64,000 nucleotides of DNA, taken from Siphonodentalium dalli (lineage: Eukaryota; Mollusca; Scaphopoda; Gadilida; Siphonodentaliidae). The stretch lies in NCBI GenBank assembly GCA_032622095.1, contig CP136069.1, positions 156,915,043 through 156,979,042 of the forward strand, in the 5' to 3' direction. The first letter of the stretch is position 1. Each line of letters opens with the position of its first letter. Shown piece by piece: positions 1 to 11,143 of the stretch. The notes beneath the pieces were generated by a model. The model did no database searches and was not told the DNA's origin. It worked only from the letters and a program-made list of their open reading frames with translations. Position numbers and translations under genes: made by a program.

Positions 1-124
1 GAGGTTGGAATGTTTCCATAATTTAATTAAAGAGTAAAGTTTCATAACTCTGCAGATGTTATAATGGTGTCACTTTTTTCTAATTTTAAAATTTTATAAC
101 ATGTTTAAAAAATATTGTTTTTGT

Positions 125-245
125 CCCAGAAGATGAGGCCTAAGCCGAATTAGGTCCTGGAGGGTGTATTTGGTGATGCTAGCCTGCTGTACGGGGTAGC
201 AACACTAATTTCAGCATCTGGGGACCTCATTCTGCAAATGTCAGA
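125..245. repeat. 'gaggtcc' palindrome
   Basis: GAGGGTGTATTTGGTGATGC, TAGCC...GGGGTAGCAACACTAA and GGGGACCTCATTCTGCAAAT form an imperfect ~100 bp inverted repeat. Family also at 5940, 15640, 16635, 16955, 33060, 33655, 41450 and 42715. Confidence 0.65.
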
Positions 246-474
246 CACACTATGTCCAGGCTTGAAGAAATGAACAATGGACTATTCCTATTTATTCTTG
301 TAGAATAGGTGTTTAACTAATGTCATGTCATGTAATGACAGATGGTAAACTAGCAAGCAAGCAGTCTTCAGCCAGAGTATCAGGTGTCCACACTGTGATA
401 AATTGGCTTTTTCAATAATACAGGCTTCAGTGTTCTCTTAAAAATTCATAGTGCATAGCAAAGAGGTGTAAATT

Positions 475-560
475 ATAAAGGGCCATAACTCTGTTAAAAT
501 ATATCGGATCAAACCCATATTTGAACTTGATCTGTATATAATTACAACTACTTTCGCTTT
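475..560 (+). mobile_element. Pearl-like monomer fragment
   Basis: TAAAGGGCCATAACTCTGTT and AAACCCATATTTGAACTTGA. Only the first ~85 bp of a monomer. Confidence 0.5.
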
Positions 561-1318
561 GACTAAAATGCGTGCATTTGATTGGTCAAGGCCCTTAGAT
601 ACGCTTGGTAGCGACAATATCTATCAGTGGAGGGAAGTGTCGTTTCCCGCATCACTGGGGGTAGTGATACCTTAAAAAGTTCGCAAACCAAGCCGAATAA
701 ACATGGGGCGAATTTACCCGGAATTTTATTTTGTCCGATTAAACAGCCGATTAAACAGCAAAATAGTACATTAATTTATTTGGGGATAAAAGAATGTATT
801 ACATAACTATTCCACCATTAGTATTAGCATTTATCCAGCTTCGTGCCAATAATAATATGACATGGCAGTGGTCATGAGAGCATAGAATGCACCTTTGTAG
901 CGACTGTTTACTTTTCGAGTCGCCGGAGACCAAAAATTCGGTGGGCGAAGTTTGGGAACACCGCTTCGGAATCGCTATCGAATCGGACTGCCTTTATGAC
1001 AATACATGTTCTAGAATCGTTTTAAATAAGTGAAATTTACACCAGCAAGTACAGTTTAATAGTTTACGGGTGTGGTCTCTTGCTTTTGTGTAGTTGGAAT
1101 GTCGGAAACAGCGATCGAATTGTGTGTGTTCTTCTCTAACTTCCGGTCGGTCGCCCAATTTATTCTCGACCCAATTTCCCATTTCGGTTAAAAGAGCAGC
1201 TGAGTCCAAACACAAATATCACTTGGGTATTTTTTACTATTTTAGTGTTTTTAATATAGTTTCTTTAAAAAGAACTTGTTTAATCACCAACTAATATGCG
1301 GATTGTCGTAATTATAAG

Positions 1319-1476
1319 CAATCAACGTCGTTTTCGATGCATCTGTCGGCGTATAGAAGTGTCGGATGCCGAACTACATACTTAGTATAATTTAGCTTCG
1401 CGAAATTATACAGTATGTAATTCGGCATCCGACACTTCTATACGCCGACAGATGCATCGAAAACGACGTTGATTGC
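1319..1476. mobile_element. Foldback element, ~158 bp
   Basis: Long, almost perfect inverted repeat: CAATCAACGTCGTTTTCGAT to about 1380, and its reverse complement from about 1412. Loop contains a second small palindrome (AATTTAGCTTCGCGAAATTA). Strongly GC/CpG-containing compared with surroundings. Confidence 0.8.
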
Positions 1477-1489
1477 ATATATAAGTGTC

Positions 1490-1660
1490 AAAAATTCATA
1501 TACCAAATTTGGTGTCGATCAGATGAAAAACGTTTGAGTAATCCTGTCTTGGATGAATTATATATAAAAACAAGAGTGGAAAGAGTTAAATAAACAATAC
1601 CAAAATCCATACAGATGAAGAACGTGCTAAGAAAAATCTAGGTAAGAAATATGAGGCTGT
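1490..1660 (+). mobile_element. Pearl-like monomer fragment
   Basis: ATACCAAATTTGGTGTCGAT, GATGAAAAACGTTTGAGTAA, then AACAATACCAAAATCCATAC, AACGTGCTAAGAAAAATCTA. The same order occurs at 38175-38335, so a longer unit is duplicated. Confidence 0.55.
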
Positions 1661-2520
1661 GATGTGTCTAAAAAAAATTAAAGGTCAAAATGCAAAAATG
1701 AAATTTTTTGTTTTTATAGTTATGTCCCTGGCTCTGCCCCTATATGTCGGGCTATCAGAAAAAGCATGCAAACAATACATTAAACATTGTATCAACACTA
1801 CACATTTTTCTATCAAGGTAGACGATATATCATTTTGAAGAAAGATTATTTGCGGACATGTTTGGTAATCAATCACATTCAGGGGTTACATGAATGCCTG
1901 GGCTCCACATTTACATGCGTCTTTTAAATGAACGTCTGTTATAGAAGAGCAACGGGGCGGGATTGGTCCAAAAACGGCATCATCCCAACCGATATCCCAA
2001 GCTGTTGTGGACCGAGAAGTCTTGGTCAAGTTGACAGGCAGCACGATGTAATAAAAAATATAGGTAATATCGAGAATTCTAATACACTATCTACCAATAT
2101 ACTGCCCGAAACATAAAATGTTTGCAGTCAATTATCGATAAACTGTCGCACAGTTTAGTCCGGTTGAAAAGTGCGGGCATGTGCTCCAAAGTTAGATTCC
2201 TACACATCAATTTTAACAGCTGATTTCTGTTACCTGGTAGCTACATAAACAAATCCAATGGTGTCACTTTTGCAGAACGATTACTTTTTGGGTGGTTTAA
2301 CCAAGGCAGATTTAGATTTGTTGTTTATTTTGTTATTGAGATTGAAATGAGTTCAATGAACTGAAAATAATCTGAAAGATAACTATTGTCAAATAAATGG
2401 CGAGTTATCAGCAGGTCAGTGGGTAACCCAATTTTAATGCCAGCTGAAATTTAAACCAAAATTGGCCAATAAAATTTACTAGACAACAGGGGAGAATCGA
2501 TACATCAATATTGAACTTAC

Positions 2521-2673
2521 TATCACAGCATCGTGCAAACTCTTCTTTACATTCGTCGGATATTTTGCGTCGATTCAAATTCTGTTGAACCTGGTAACAT
2601 CTGGCTTTGCTAGTAATTCCAAATCTACGTGCTTTCCGACAACAGAACCTCAATCTCTTCTTCTTTAAATCAT
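2521..2673 (-). CDS. C3: C3-like exon: anaphylatoxin (ANATO) domain
   Basis: 153 nt; acceptor AAATTTTAG-type run of T, donor ATA|GTAAGT. Encodes DLKKKRLRFCCRKARRFG and a tail ending FARCCD. The cysteine pattern is CC, 13 residues, C, 15 residues, C, 6 residues, CC. That is the six-cysteine anaphylatoxin signature (C3a: CC-12-C-12-C-6-CC). It is strongly basic, as are C3a peptides. Leaves in phase 1 toward exons outside the window. Placed right after the R-Y-K-R site, this separates the gene from CD109, TEP and A2M, which lack the domain. Confidence 0.93.
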
Positions 2674-3089
2674 CTAAAATTATTTTAAATCATACAAATC
2701 ATCTCTCTTGATAGTAAAAGATACGTTTAAATCTTCCAGATATCAACCATTTTTATTTCATTCATGTTCGATCGAATTAGACATTCTAAATTACTTAGGT
2801 GTAAAAATTAGTAGTTTTTTTATCAATAATCTTGATCACTAAACAGCTTTTGGTGAGATATGTTGTTGTTGTAACTGGATGATACAGAGACATTTAGTAA
2901 TATTTGTGTTTAGACACTGATTAGAATCAAATGGTCTCTCATCAAACATCCCCACAAAAAAAAGCCTTCTCCTTGTTTCAGATTTTTAACAAGGGTTGCA
3001 TATGTGCATCAATGATGGCTCTGGTAGAGTTTTTTGCTCATAAGAGTAAATCTGTCTGATCGAGAAACACTAAAAATGGATGAACTAAA

Positions 3090-3425
3090 GAACCATAACT
3101 CAGAACTAAGTGCCATAACTCAGGGTAAAAACAAAATCAGACAAATCATGTTTTTGAACTCGACCAATATATTATTGTGAAAGATCTATATACAAAATAT
3201 TAAAGAAATTGGTTATCGTTTGGTCAAGTTATCATACTAACGAACATAAAATTATTATAAAATAGAAACAAGCGGCACAACTCTGGTCAGAAAGTCGCGG
3301 CAGGTCTGATTTTCTGTGTGCGGCTGTAGCATATGACAATAAACTCATGTACCAAAAATTGTCAGAATCCATCAATAAACAGCTACGTTTTAAATGTTTG
3401 GCACCAACAGTCGCTCCCACCATAA
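3090..3425. mobile_element. Pearl-like element fragment
   Basis: CCATAACTCAGAACTAAGTG, then a tail with GGTTATCGTTTGGTCAAGTTATC...AACGAACATAAAATT and a final CGCTCCCACCATAAGTC. Same layout as the 28440 element but heavily diverged. Confidence 0.45.
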
Positions 3426-3640
3426 GTCAAGTTTGTATAAAAAAACTCAATTAAAAATGGAAATTTGAAGCAAATCAAAGTTTATTTGAATATTTCTGGT
3501 AATCAAAATAATCAGCGAATGTTTGATGTATACATAGTGTAAATATGTTGCACTTGTTTTAATAATTTTAGTGACATAGCAATAAACTTTCCTTCATTCA
3601 TGCAAATTTTCAAGGTTAACTGGCGGACTGTTTTACTTAC

Positions 3641-3743
3641 GTCTTTGACGGAATCTTTTAAGGAACCTGAAACGTGGACTTCTCTTATATCGCTTTTTCG
3701 TTTCCATGTTCAGAGCATTACTGATTATTACCAGTCCAGCATC
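3641..3743 (-). CDS. C3: C3-like exon: DAGL and beta/alpha processing site
   Basis: 103 nt; acceptor GATTGTAG, donor GAC|GTAAGT (full consensus). It starts DAGLVIISNALNMETKKR, directly continuing VDVFQ to give the family's 'V-F-x-D-A-G-L'. It then has R-Y-K-R followed by Ser, a furin-type R-x-K-R site in the place where C3 is split into beta and alpha chains. After the cut the new N-terminus is very basic (SPRFRFLKRFRQR). The length (3n+1) is exactly what is needed to connect the phase 0 exon upstream with the phase 1 anaphylatoxin exon downstream. Confidence 0.93.
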
Positions 3744-3804
3744 CTACAATCAAAGTGTTATCCGTTAATCCTTTCTATACTAAATGGATTCTCCCACTCA
3801 ATAA

Positions 3805-4345
3805 AAACTAGAGGTGTGACTGTCCCAATGGGACTAAAGGATACCCCCGTGTTTTTAAAATACTAAGATGTTTCACATGTCAGTAAACATTTAGTTAAAA
3901 TAATAAAATAACTGTTGCCATTGCAGGTGCATAAACCTAACCGTAATCTTAAACCATATTGACCGAAAAATGTAGGAATAAAAGCTCAGACAAAATTATG
4001 CATTTTGCTAAAATGTTCTAAGTCGAAAAAAGGGGATAACTCCACCAAAAAATGCCGGACAGACATCATAATCGCAGGTGCACAGGTTCCCATGGTACTA
4101 AATGTCTGTGCCAAGTTTAAAAAAATTGACCTAAAAATGTAGGAATAAAAGCTCGGACAAAATTATACATGTTGCAAAAAAATTCTAAGTGAAAAAAAGG
4201 GGGAATATCTCCACCAAAAAAAGTCTGACAGACGTCATAATTGCAGGTGCACAGGTTCCCATGGTGGTTGATGCCTGTGCCAAGTTTCACGGAAATTGAT
4301 GAAAAAACGACTGAGAAAAACTCCGGACAAATTTGTGTCCGACTG
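3805..4345 (+). mobile_element. Pearl-like element (AACTCCACC subfamily), truncated
   Basis: Starts AACTAGAGGTGTGACTGTCC, with two ~190 bp monomers (GTAGGAATAAAAGCTCGGAC, GGGATAACTCCACCAAAAA, GCAGGTGCACAGGTTCCCAT). Ends at CGGACAAATTTGTGTCCGA without the usual GACGG microsatellite and hairpin. Near-identical in plan to 39185-39825. Confidence 0.7.
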
Positions 4346-4620
4346 TTATCTTATATTATCAGCACATCCTCACAAATGATGAATAGACTATTCCAATGTA
4401 TATTTTTGAACTGAGAAGAGGGATCAATTCACAAGCCTGAGGGAAAACACAGAGGAACTCCGCTATGTGAATGGGCTTACATTTATAACATAGTGTCACC
4501 TGAGTGCTACAGCATTGTAAGTCCATTTTGGTGAGAAATGAGTTTAAAAGTGATGCTCCAACAGTTTATCACATGCCCACAATTCTGGCCCAAAAAGCAC
4601 CGAGAGAATCAAAGTGATAA

Positions 4621-5901
4621 GGCCTAAAAAAAAAGTCGTTTGTTTCCGCTAACAAGCTGAAAAAAATTAGGGTAGGCAGGTAGGCTTAACTTTTTGTTTT
4701 TTGTTAACTTTTTTTTCACGATATAACATTACATCCCTTCCCCATCGACCGTTACACCCATGCATACCATTATCAGATACATGTTGTATACCAGTATAAA
4801 CAATGAATTTGATGAAAGAGTATTAATTGAAAGAATAATTTATATTGAAATGACAATAAAAAATCTAAGTTTTAATATCACACAGAAACTTGACCAAATA
4901 CTTCATGAACATGGAGCAGTGGCATTGCCACAGTGTCAAAACTTCCTTTCCAGTAAATTCCACTGCACTGGGTCCACTGGGTTATAATTAGTGGGCTTCA
5001 TCTATCAACAACAAGAACAACAAAAATAAACAAATCAAAATATTAAATCAAGATTGGGTACTTGAAATAAAATCTCAAATGCCAATTTATTATTATTGTA
5101 GACTAGAGTAAGCTTTTTGAATGTGAGATATGGAACACATGGAAAATGCTGTGTATTTTGGACGATGTCAACAGCGCAACACGTGGATTTGTTGACAAAA
5201 CGCGAATGCGCAATTATACATTGAGGCCAAAAATACAAAAAGCGCTCCAGAGCGCGCGCTAAATATCGATATATTCCTGAAGATAAGGGTCTGGGGAATA
5301 TGTTTATGAAAGATATTATGTCCGTTTGGCTCAGTTAAGGTGTTTTATGCCTTCTTAATCTGCGCGCATTGGTGAAATTTTCACGAAAATAGGCAACGTT
5401 CTCGCTACTTTACAGCGATCAAACAAGAACAATTTGCATCAAAAAATATTTTTTCGAGCGTGACACCATAGGTCATGTATTCAAGATTATGCAAATTTTT
5501 TATTTCCACATGATTCCATTGGTAGGTCACTCTCAGCAACCAGCCAATAAGCCGCAGCGAGAGCCTTCGAGATCTTAAAATTCAAAATGGCGGCGGTCAT
5601 GCGTAAACAACAAGGTCACCGTATTAAAAACAAACCTTTTCAACACATGAACATAATAAGCTGAAAAATAATGACATTTAGCATATTTAACTTGATATAC
5701 TGGTGAGGTAAAGTTTGATAATGTAGCATTGTGCAGAATGGGGAAACGTGATTACGTCGTTGGCTTCCCATCGCTACTATTATCATTCGGCACGATGTAC
5801 GTAATTTTTTTTTTTTGCGATGGCAATAAAAAGTTTAGGGTCGGGGGTTTAAAATAGGGTCGGTCGGGTTAGCGGAAACAAACGTCTTTTTTTTTTAGGC
5901 C
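4621..5901. mobile_element. PIF/Harbinger-like element, 1281 bp
   Basis: Ends GGCCTAAAAAAAAAG.CG and TTTGTTTCCGCTAAC (reverse complement at the other end), flanked by TAA on both sides (4618-4620 and 5902-5904). A 3-bp TWA target duplication and GG/CC ends are the hallmark of PIF/Harbinger. Internal sequence has no transposase frame. Lies in the C3-like intron between the 6842 and 3641 exons. Confidence 0.75.
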
Positions 5902-5939
5902 TAATATTGTATCTCCACTGCTGACCAATGAAAGACCAA

Positions 5940-6335
5940 GTCTGGAAATGGTGTGTCTGACATTTACAGAACAAGATCCTCCAGAGGGTGAATTTAGTGA
6001 TGGGCTAGCATCACCGATTTCACCCTCTGAGAACCTCATTCTGCTTAGGCCTCAGCTGCTATGGGAGACCTTGGATCAGATTGAAGTTCCCCAGTTGAAG
6101 TTGGTGATGTTCACCCCATTAGTCACCTGATTATACAATTTATCTTCTGCAAGTTAGGGGAACAAAAAACTGAACAAAAGAAAAAAACTAAAAACAATGT
6201 TAATTTGAGACAATAGATACTTCCCAGAATATGAGTCCTAAGTAGAATGAGGTTCACAGAGGGTGCATTTGGTGACGCTAGCCCACTATGCAGGATAGAG
6301 TCACTAAATTAACCCTTTGGAGACCTCAAACCAGG
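5940..6335 (+). mobile_element. 'gaggtcc' composite element
   Basis: Two inverted ~100 bp palindromes (5970-6060, 6230-6330) around a spacer with GATTGAAGTTCCCCAGTTGA and AATGTTAATTTGAGACAATA. An open frame across the first palindrome is not a gene. Confidence 0.65.
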
Positions 6336-6841
6336 CTTGGAACAGACCCATTTGGTTTAAACATTGTTTATTTATCCACACCAGATATATAATTATGTTA
6401 CATAAAAATACCTTGAACATCTGTGAACATTGAAATATATAAGGAATTGTTATTATGGATATGGTAATTTGTATGTATCTGGTTGAAAGGGATAATGACA
6501 GTAAGCACATAGCTTTTCGGGTGTCATTCTCGCCATATATCACCAAGGGCCCCTGCAAAATGTATATACAATTAGTCCTTGGATTTTATGTTAATATCGT
6601 GGCCTCACAGTAGATAGATAAGTCAGAAATTACATGGGTTCTGGGATATTTATATACCGGTAACCATTTAATACCATGTGGACACATATAAATGATAAAA
6701 ATGAGTGCTATAATGTTGTATCTTAAAGATACAATAACAAGCATTGGCAGATAAAATTGGCTCGAGGAGCAGTGAAGCGTATTGATGACAATTGTGCTTT
6801 CTTACAACAACATCAACAATGATCTATCATAAGTACTCTAC

Positions 6842-6916
6842 CTGGAAGACATCAACAGGGTTGGGACCTTTGGCTTTCATGGAAGAGCTGTCGTGTTTCT
6901 GTAGAAGCTCCAAAAC
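6842..6916 (-). CDS. C3: C3-like exon: MG6 linker before DAGL
   Basis: 75 nt, 25 codons, phase 0/0; acceptor TTTGCACAG, donor CAG|GTAGAG. VLELLQKHDSSSMKAKGPNP then VDVFQ corresponds to the C3/TEP segment 'V-x-x-x-x-x-x-x-D-x-G-C-x-x-G-x-G ... V-F'. The usual Cys (D-x-G-C) is absent here (D-S-S-S), and no Cys is found in the following DAGL exon that would pair with it. The family disulfide therefore seems to be lost as a pair. Confidence 0.88.
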
Positions 6917-7028
6917 CTGTGCAAACGTCAGAAAACAATTATCCGAATGAATGCTTTAATGACTCATGAATTAACTTGAAATAAGAGTAGTTTACGAACA
7001 TATGTAAACAATTTACGTCATCATTTCA

Positions 7029-7215
7029 ATGTCATCATCATCATCATTGTCTTCACCATCATCATCATCATCGCATCATCATGATTGTTATCGTCATCAT
7101 TGTAATCATTATTATCGTCAACATAAGCGCCATCATCACATAATTATTGTCATATCTCTTGTCATCAACCACATCATCGACTTAGTAGTCGTCATCATCA
7201 CCATCACCAACAACT
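7029..7215 (+). repeat. (CAT/ATC)n microsatellite, imperfect
   Basis: Irregular TCATCATCATCATCA tract with interruptions. It opens a 78-codon Ser/His-rich frame that is not a gene. Confidence 0.85.
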
Positions 7216-7574
7216 ACAACAACTATTACTCAAGATGCTCAACTAATTTGACAGGAAGTATATAGACAAAAAGCGGGCTAACTTTATGATTCACAGAAAA
7301 ACCGAGAAAATCTAGAAAAACCTGTAAACTTTATACCATAAAAACAAATTTCTTTAGTACCACAGATACATCTTTTAACTACTGGAGCTGGAATTGCCCC
7401 ATTTAATATAAACATATCAGATTTCTAGTTATATTAATGCAGTTATTTCAAAGATGCAGATTGAATAGTTGTGGTTGTGCAGTTGTTGCCCTATAAATAA
7501 TATGGACACCTGATCAAATGTTACTAGTTGGGGCACACAAAGTTAATTATCTGTTTCTCAGACACTTTTTTTCT

Positions 7575-7775
7575 TCATAATGGGCAGACAGGTAGGTTTT
7601 AAATTGATTTTTCACTAACAAAATTACCCAGCAAGCAGGTTTTTATTTCCACATTTTAAAACCCAAATTTCCCAGCAGTTAGGTTTTTTTTTGTATGCAC
7701 TGACAGATGGACGGACAGACAGACAGACAGACGAATGATTGATCCGGACATCGGCATAATGTGTACCATACATAC
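7575..7775 (+). mobile_element. Pearl-like 3' end fragment
   Basis: GGCAGACAGGTAGGTTTTAA repeats, then GACAGATGGACGGACAGACAGACAG, then GATTGATCCGGACATCGGCA and TGTGTACCATA. The 3' microsatellite and tail without monomers. Confidence 0.45.
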
Positions 7776-7859
7776 CAATGTCATTACAAAGAGTGATCAG
7801 GATACAAATACTCCATTATTAATTGTTGTAACTTTAATAAACACAATAATAAAATCACC

Positions 7860-8500
7860 TCTATATTTTGAGAACTACGTGTGTATATACTTTATAGAAT
7901 CGAAAACGGCTGCACCGATTGAGACCAAACTTCCCATCTAACGGTAAAAAACCACGGGAATGGTCGTCGTGGCATTTTAGAGAAGCTCCCAGCACCCGTT
8001 CTTCACTCCCATACACAAAAAACGGCACTGTGGGGTTAATCGCGTTGATAGTTAAAGAGCGTTCGTATCTGCAGTGTCGTTGATAAAGAGCGTATGCGTG
8101 TAATGTGATTCTTACGTCAGGGTCCGGGCGTGAGCGTGACTGTATCCAGCCATTAGCGTGTTGTGTGATTCTTACGTACTTAGGGCTTCCTAGGAACGGG
8201 GGAGATTTTCATCGGGTCACTTTTTTCCACCCGAGGTGATCTTCACCTTGAAATGGGTACCCACAAATGATATATATGTGTGTGTCCTATATAGACTGGA
8301 ACCGATTGAGCTCAAACTTGCTACCTACGGGAAGTGTCATGGACAGGTTAAATTGTGACCCTGACCTGACCTTGACCTTGAAAATGATCAACTCAAGGTC
8401 AAATCGGGTAAAACTGGCGGATTTCGATGAAATTTAACACCTAGGTGCAGCATACATGAGACGAACCAGCCAGTGGCGGGCTAACCTGCTAGTATTTATA
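7860..8500 (+). repeat. Dispersed repeat with GACCTTGACCTTGAAAA
   Basis: Two related blocks carry ACCGATTGAG(A/C)(C/T)CAAACTT (7915 and 8304), CCTGACCTGACCTTGACCTT and GCGGGCTAACCTGCTAGTAT. Related phrases occur at 18110-18260. No coding frame; class unclear. Confidence 0.45.
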
Positions 8501-8968
8501 TAAAGCTGGCAATTAAAGTGCATACCTAAACGAAACAAAAAATTTAAGTTTTTAATTATGCTGGTGATGGAAGATTCCATGTTTCAATGCTTCGCTCTTT
8601 CTATGACCGCATTCAGAATAAGATAGTTTGTAGGTCGTTTTATAAACTTCAATTTCTTACGACCAGAATTCAATGCTGTGTGTGATGTATGTGTGTGTAA
8701 CCTCAGTTTCAACCATTCTTCCATGAATGACATATGTGATAAGTGCAACAATAGTAGTATATTATATCATGGACCAGAATAAGTTGTTTCCGGGAATCAT
8801 TTTGTATCCATCCCACTTTGTGAGCCTGTTGTACAATAAATCATATGAATTCAGAGATGACTGACGCTTCATATAACCATTTCTTTTTTCACATGAGGGT
8901 GGGATGAGTGAATGTACGATGAGTGGTGTCATCATATAATTGTGTGTATATTGTGAATATAAACAAAC

Positions 8969-9133
8969 CTTCTGTTGCCTCAGTGAATGGAGCTTGTTAA
9001 TAAGCAGCACAGCTTTGTCGACAGCCAACAGACCGACCTTCATCCTAGGGACACCAGTCACTGACAGAGTGCACTCCCCTGGCTGTACGATATCGGCATG
9101 CTCTCCATCAAGCTTAAGAACATCCACACTCAA
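8969..9133 (-). CDS. C3: C3-like exon: MG6 'AVDKAVLLIN'
   Basis: 165 nt, 55 codons, phase 0/0; acceptor TTTTCAG, donor AAG|GTTTGT. Encodes LSVDVLKLDGEHADIVQPGE, Cys-Thr-Leu, and MKVGLLAVDKAVLLIN. The last motif is one of the best conserved in the alpha-2-macroglobulin/C3 superfamily (C3: 'VAVDKGVFVLN'). It ends LHSLRQQK, like 'KLTQSK' of C3. This exon gives the most secure family identification in the left half. Confidence 0.95.
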
Positions 9134-9189
9134 CTGAAAATAATGTCAACCATAAGACTGTTATGATTAATCATATGGTTTATCTCCCA

Positions 9190-9430
9190 TTCCCTGATAA
9201 AATTGGTGATATTATGTATTAACGATAAAAACATCTCTATCATCACTGCAGTTTCGATACAAATAAAGGTCCTTGACTGGTTCAAAATCAACAAATGAAC
9301 TGATGTCACATTTCCAATGAAATTCCCTAATAAAATTGGCCATAAAAACATCTCTATAATTACTGCAGTTTCAATACAAACAGAAGTTCTATACTGGTTC
9401 ATAATCAATTATTGAACTGACGTCACATGC
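9190..9430. repeat. ~125 bp tandem duplication
   Basis: AAAACATCTCTAT.AT.ACTGC and AGTTTC.ATACAAA, ACTGGTTCA.AATCAA occur at 9228-9305 and 9346-9425. It begins about 55 bp upstream of the C3-like exon acceptor at 9134. Confidence 0.65.
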
Positions 9431-9659
9431 AATTGCGTCCAAAATCAAAAGAACATTCCAATGAACAACATATATTCTTGCAGACTATAAAAAATAGTTC
9501 CTAGTTTTTATCATTATTTGATTGCCTCCCATCGTGGGTAAAATGGTAAAACATATCACAAAGTGACTAATATATATCTGAGTATTTATTAAATAATTAT
9601 ATAATAAGACGAAATAAAAACAAAAATAAAACACAATAATCTGGAAACCGCATATCAGG

Positions 9660-9862
9660 TAAAATCTAAGTCGAAAAAGGGGCATAACTCAGTCAAAATC
9701 ATGAGGACGAAACCCATATTATATCTTGATCTGTATTTTGGTGTGGTAAACTAATATACCAAATTTGGTTCAGTTCACTTGATTCAATCTAAAGTTATCA
9801 TCCGGAAACCAGAAGCAGACGGAACGACGGATGGTCGGACAACCCATTTACATAATACATAA
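9660..9862 (+). mobile_element. Pearl-like element fragment
   Basis: AAGTCGAAAAAGGGGCATAA, AAACCCATATTATATCTTGA, AAATTTGGTTCAGTTC, then GACGGAACGACGGATGGTCGG. One monomer and the start of the microsatellite, no hairpin. Confidence 0.6.
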
Positions 9863-10341
9863 TAAACGGGTGTAAGAGATTTTGTCTTTGGAATTAAATT
9901 TCTGTTCAGAAATATTCGTATGCAATTGCAGGTTGGGAAAATTAGCAAATCGAGCTTATCGTGGGACAAAAGATACACTTGCAGGTTGGGAGAATTTACT
10001 CAAGAAAGCTAATCGTAGGAACACAAATCCAACGATTTTAGATTTTTTTTAAATCGTAAAAGGTAATTTGTGTGATGAATTCTGTCACATGAATGGTAGA
10101 TAAAGGTATTAGATACACCCAATGTGTTTCTACCATTGATGTATCATGACATGGCTCATTTTCATTGTCATATAGCGACCATGGTCGCATCGTTGCTATG
10201 TGACCCCGAAACCGAGATTCGTCACGATACATGAATCGGTATAAACACATTGTGTATATAACATATAGTTATTGGCAGTAAATATCAATAAGGCCATGAA
10301 AAGTAAATTTCACATTTCTGAGGCCAAAATATTATGAAATG

Positions 10342-11020
10342 TATGTGTACGCAGTTTATTTAATTAAATTTTTTATTTAACGCATTTCACTTCTATATCA
10401 GCCAGATCTGGGTTTAATTTTAGTTTCCAGTCAGTGTTCCAGTGGCTTTTATAACGCTAACAGATGTCCATAGAAGTTAGTTGATTGATTCCACATGATT
10501 TATTTCGTCAAAAATTACACAATAAAGTATCATTGACACATGTTTTACTTATATGAGTTTGCAGAAGCAAGTACATCACGTGTTTCACATATGTTTGAAC
10601 ATACCATAATGCCCTAAATAATCAACTCCTTAACCACAGCAAAATTATGGGTAACTTTTCAGGATTTAGTCGGAAATATGGCTTGTTGCCATTCATCGGA
10701 AATCTCTCACTTCGAAAAGTTACCCATAATTCTGCTGTGGTTAAGGAGTCGATTATTTAGGGCATTACTGTATTAGTGCGCAGTTTTTTAATTAAATTTT
10801 TTATTTAACGCATTTCACTTCTACATCAGCCAGCTCTGGGTTTAATTTTAGTTGCCTGTGGCTTTTATTACGCAAACAGATGTCCATAGAAGTTAGGTGA
10901 TAGATTCCACATGATTTATTTCATCAAAAATCACCCAATAAAGTATCACTGACATATTTTTAACTGATATAAGTTTGCAGAAGCAAATACATCACATGTT
11001 TCACATATGTTTGAACATAG
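10342..11020. repeat. ~250 bp duplication bracketing a MITE
   Basis: 10342-10602 and 10773-11020 are the same sequence at roughly 90% identity (shared TTTATTTAACGCATTTCACT, ACAGATGTCCATAGAAGTTA, CATATGTTTGAACATA). The MITE at 10603 sits exactly between them. A 12-bp deletion separates the copies (CAGTCAGTGTTC). Confidence 0.75.
10603..10772. mobile_element. Tc1/mariner-like foldback MITE, copy 1
   Basis: Arms of ~75 bp (AATGCCCTAAATAATC.ACTCC, then CTTAACCACAGCAAAATTAT) meet at CATCGGAAATCTCTCACTTC; part of the right arm is deleted. Flanked on both sides by two copies of the same ~250 bp sequence (10342-10602 and 10773-11020). Confidence 0.75.
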
Positions 11021-11143
11021 TTACTAATTACAGTATGAATCGGAAATTTTAATCAGGAAATGGGTCTGTTCGATCTCACTTTTACTCATGTTTGTATTTA
11101 AAATGCATCATTGAAAAAATCCACACGTTGTCTATAGCTGCAG

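Noticed and set aside
994-1294. Overlapping 66-73 codon frames on both strands
   Set aside because: No splice context, no domain, not similar to the CUB/TED exons expected next in the C3-like gene.
1928-2116. 62-codon frame with a CCGPR stretch
   Set aside because: Looks protein-like over a short stretch only; no splice sites or recognisable family, and no toxin or peptide-hormone layout (no signal peptide).
2408-2520. Extension of the anaphylatoxin frame to the left
   Set aside because: The frame stays open past the exon, but a full consensus donor GTAAGT at 2520 and loss of family pattern mark the exon end.
5948-6130. 60-codon frame starting MVCLTFTEQDPPEG
   Set aside because: It is a reading of the 'gaggtcc' palindrome repeat, present in many copies with stops.
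6412-6552. Candidate C3-like exon starting GPLVIYGENDTRKAM
   Set aside because: Acceptor is good, but the true continuation (DAGL...) with fitting phase was found at 3641-3743. Length and tail of this segment do not fit.
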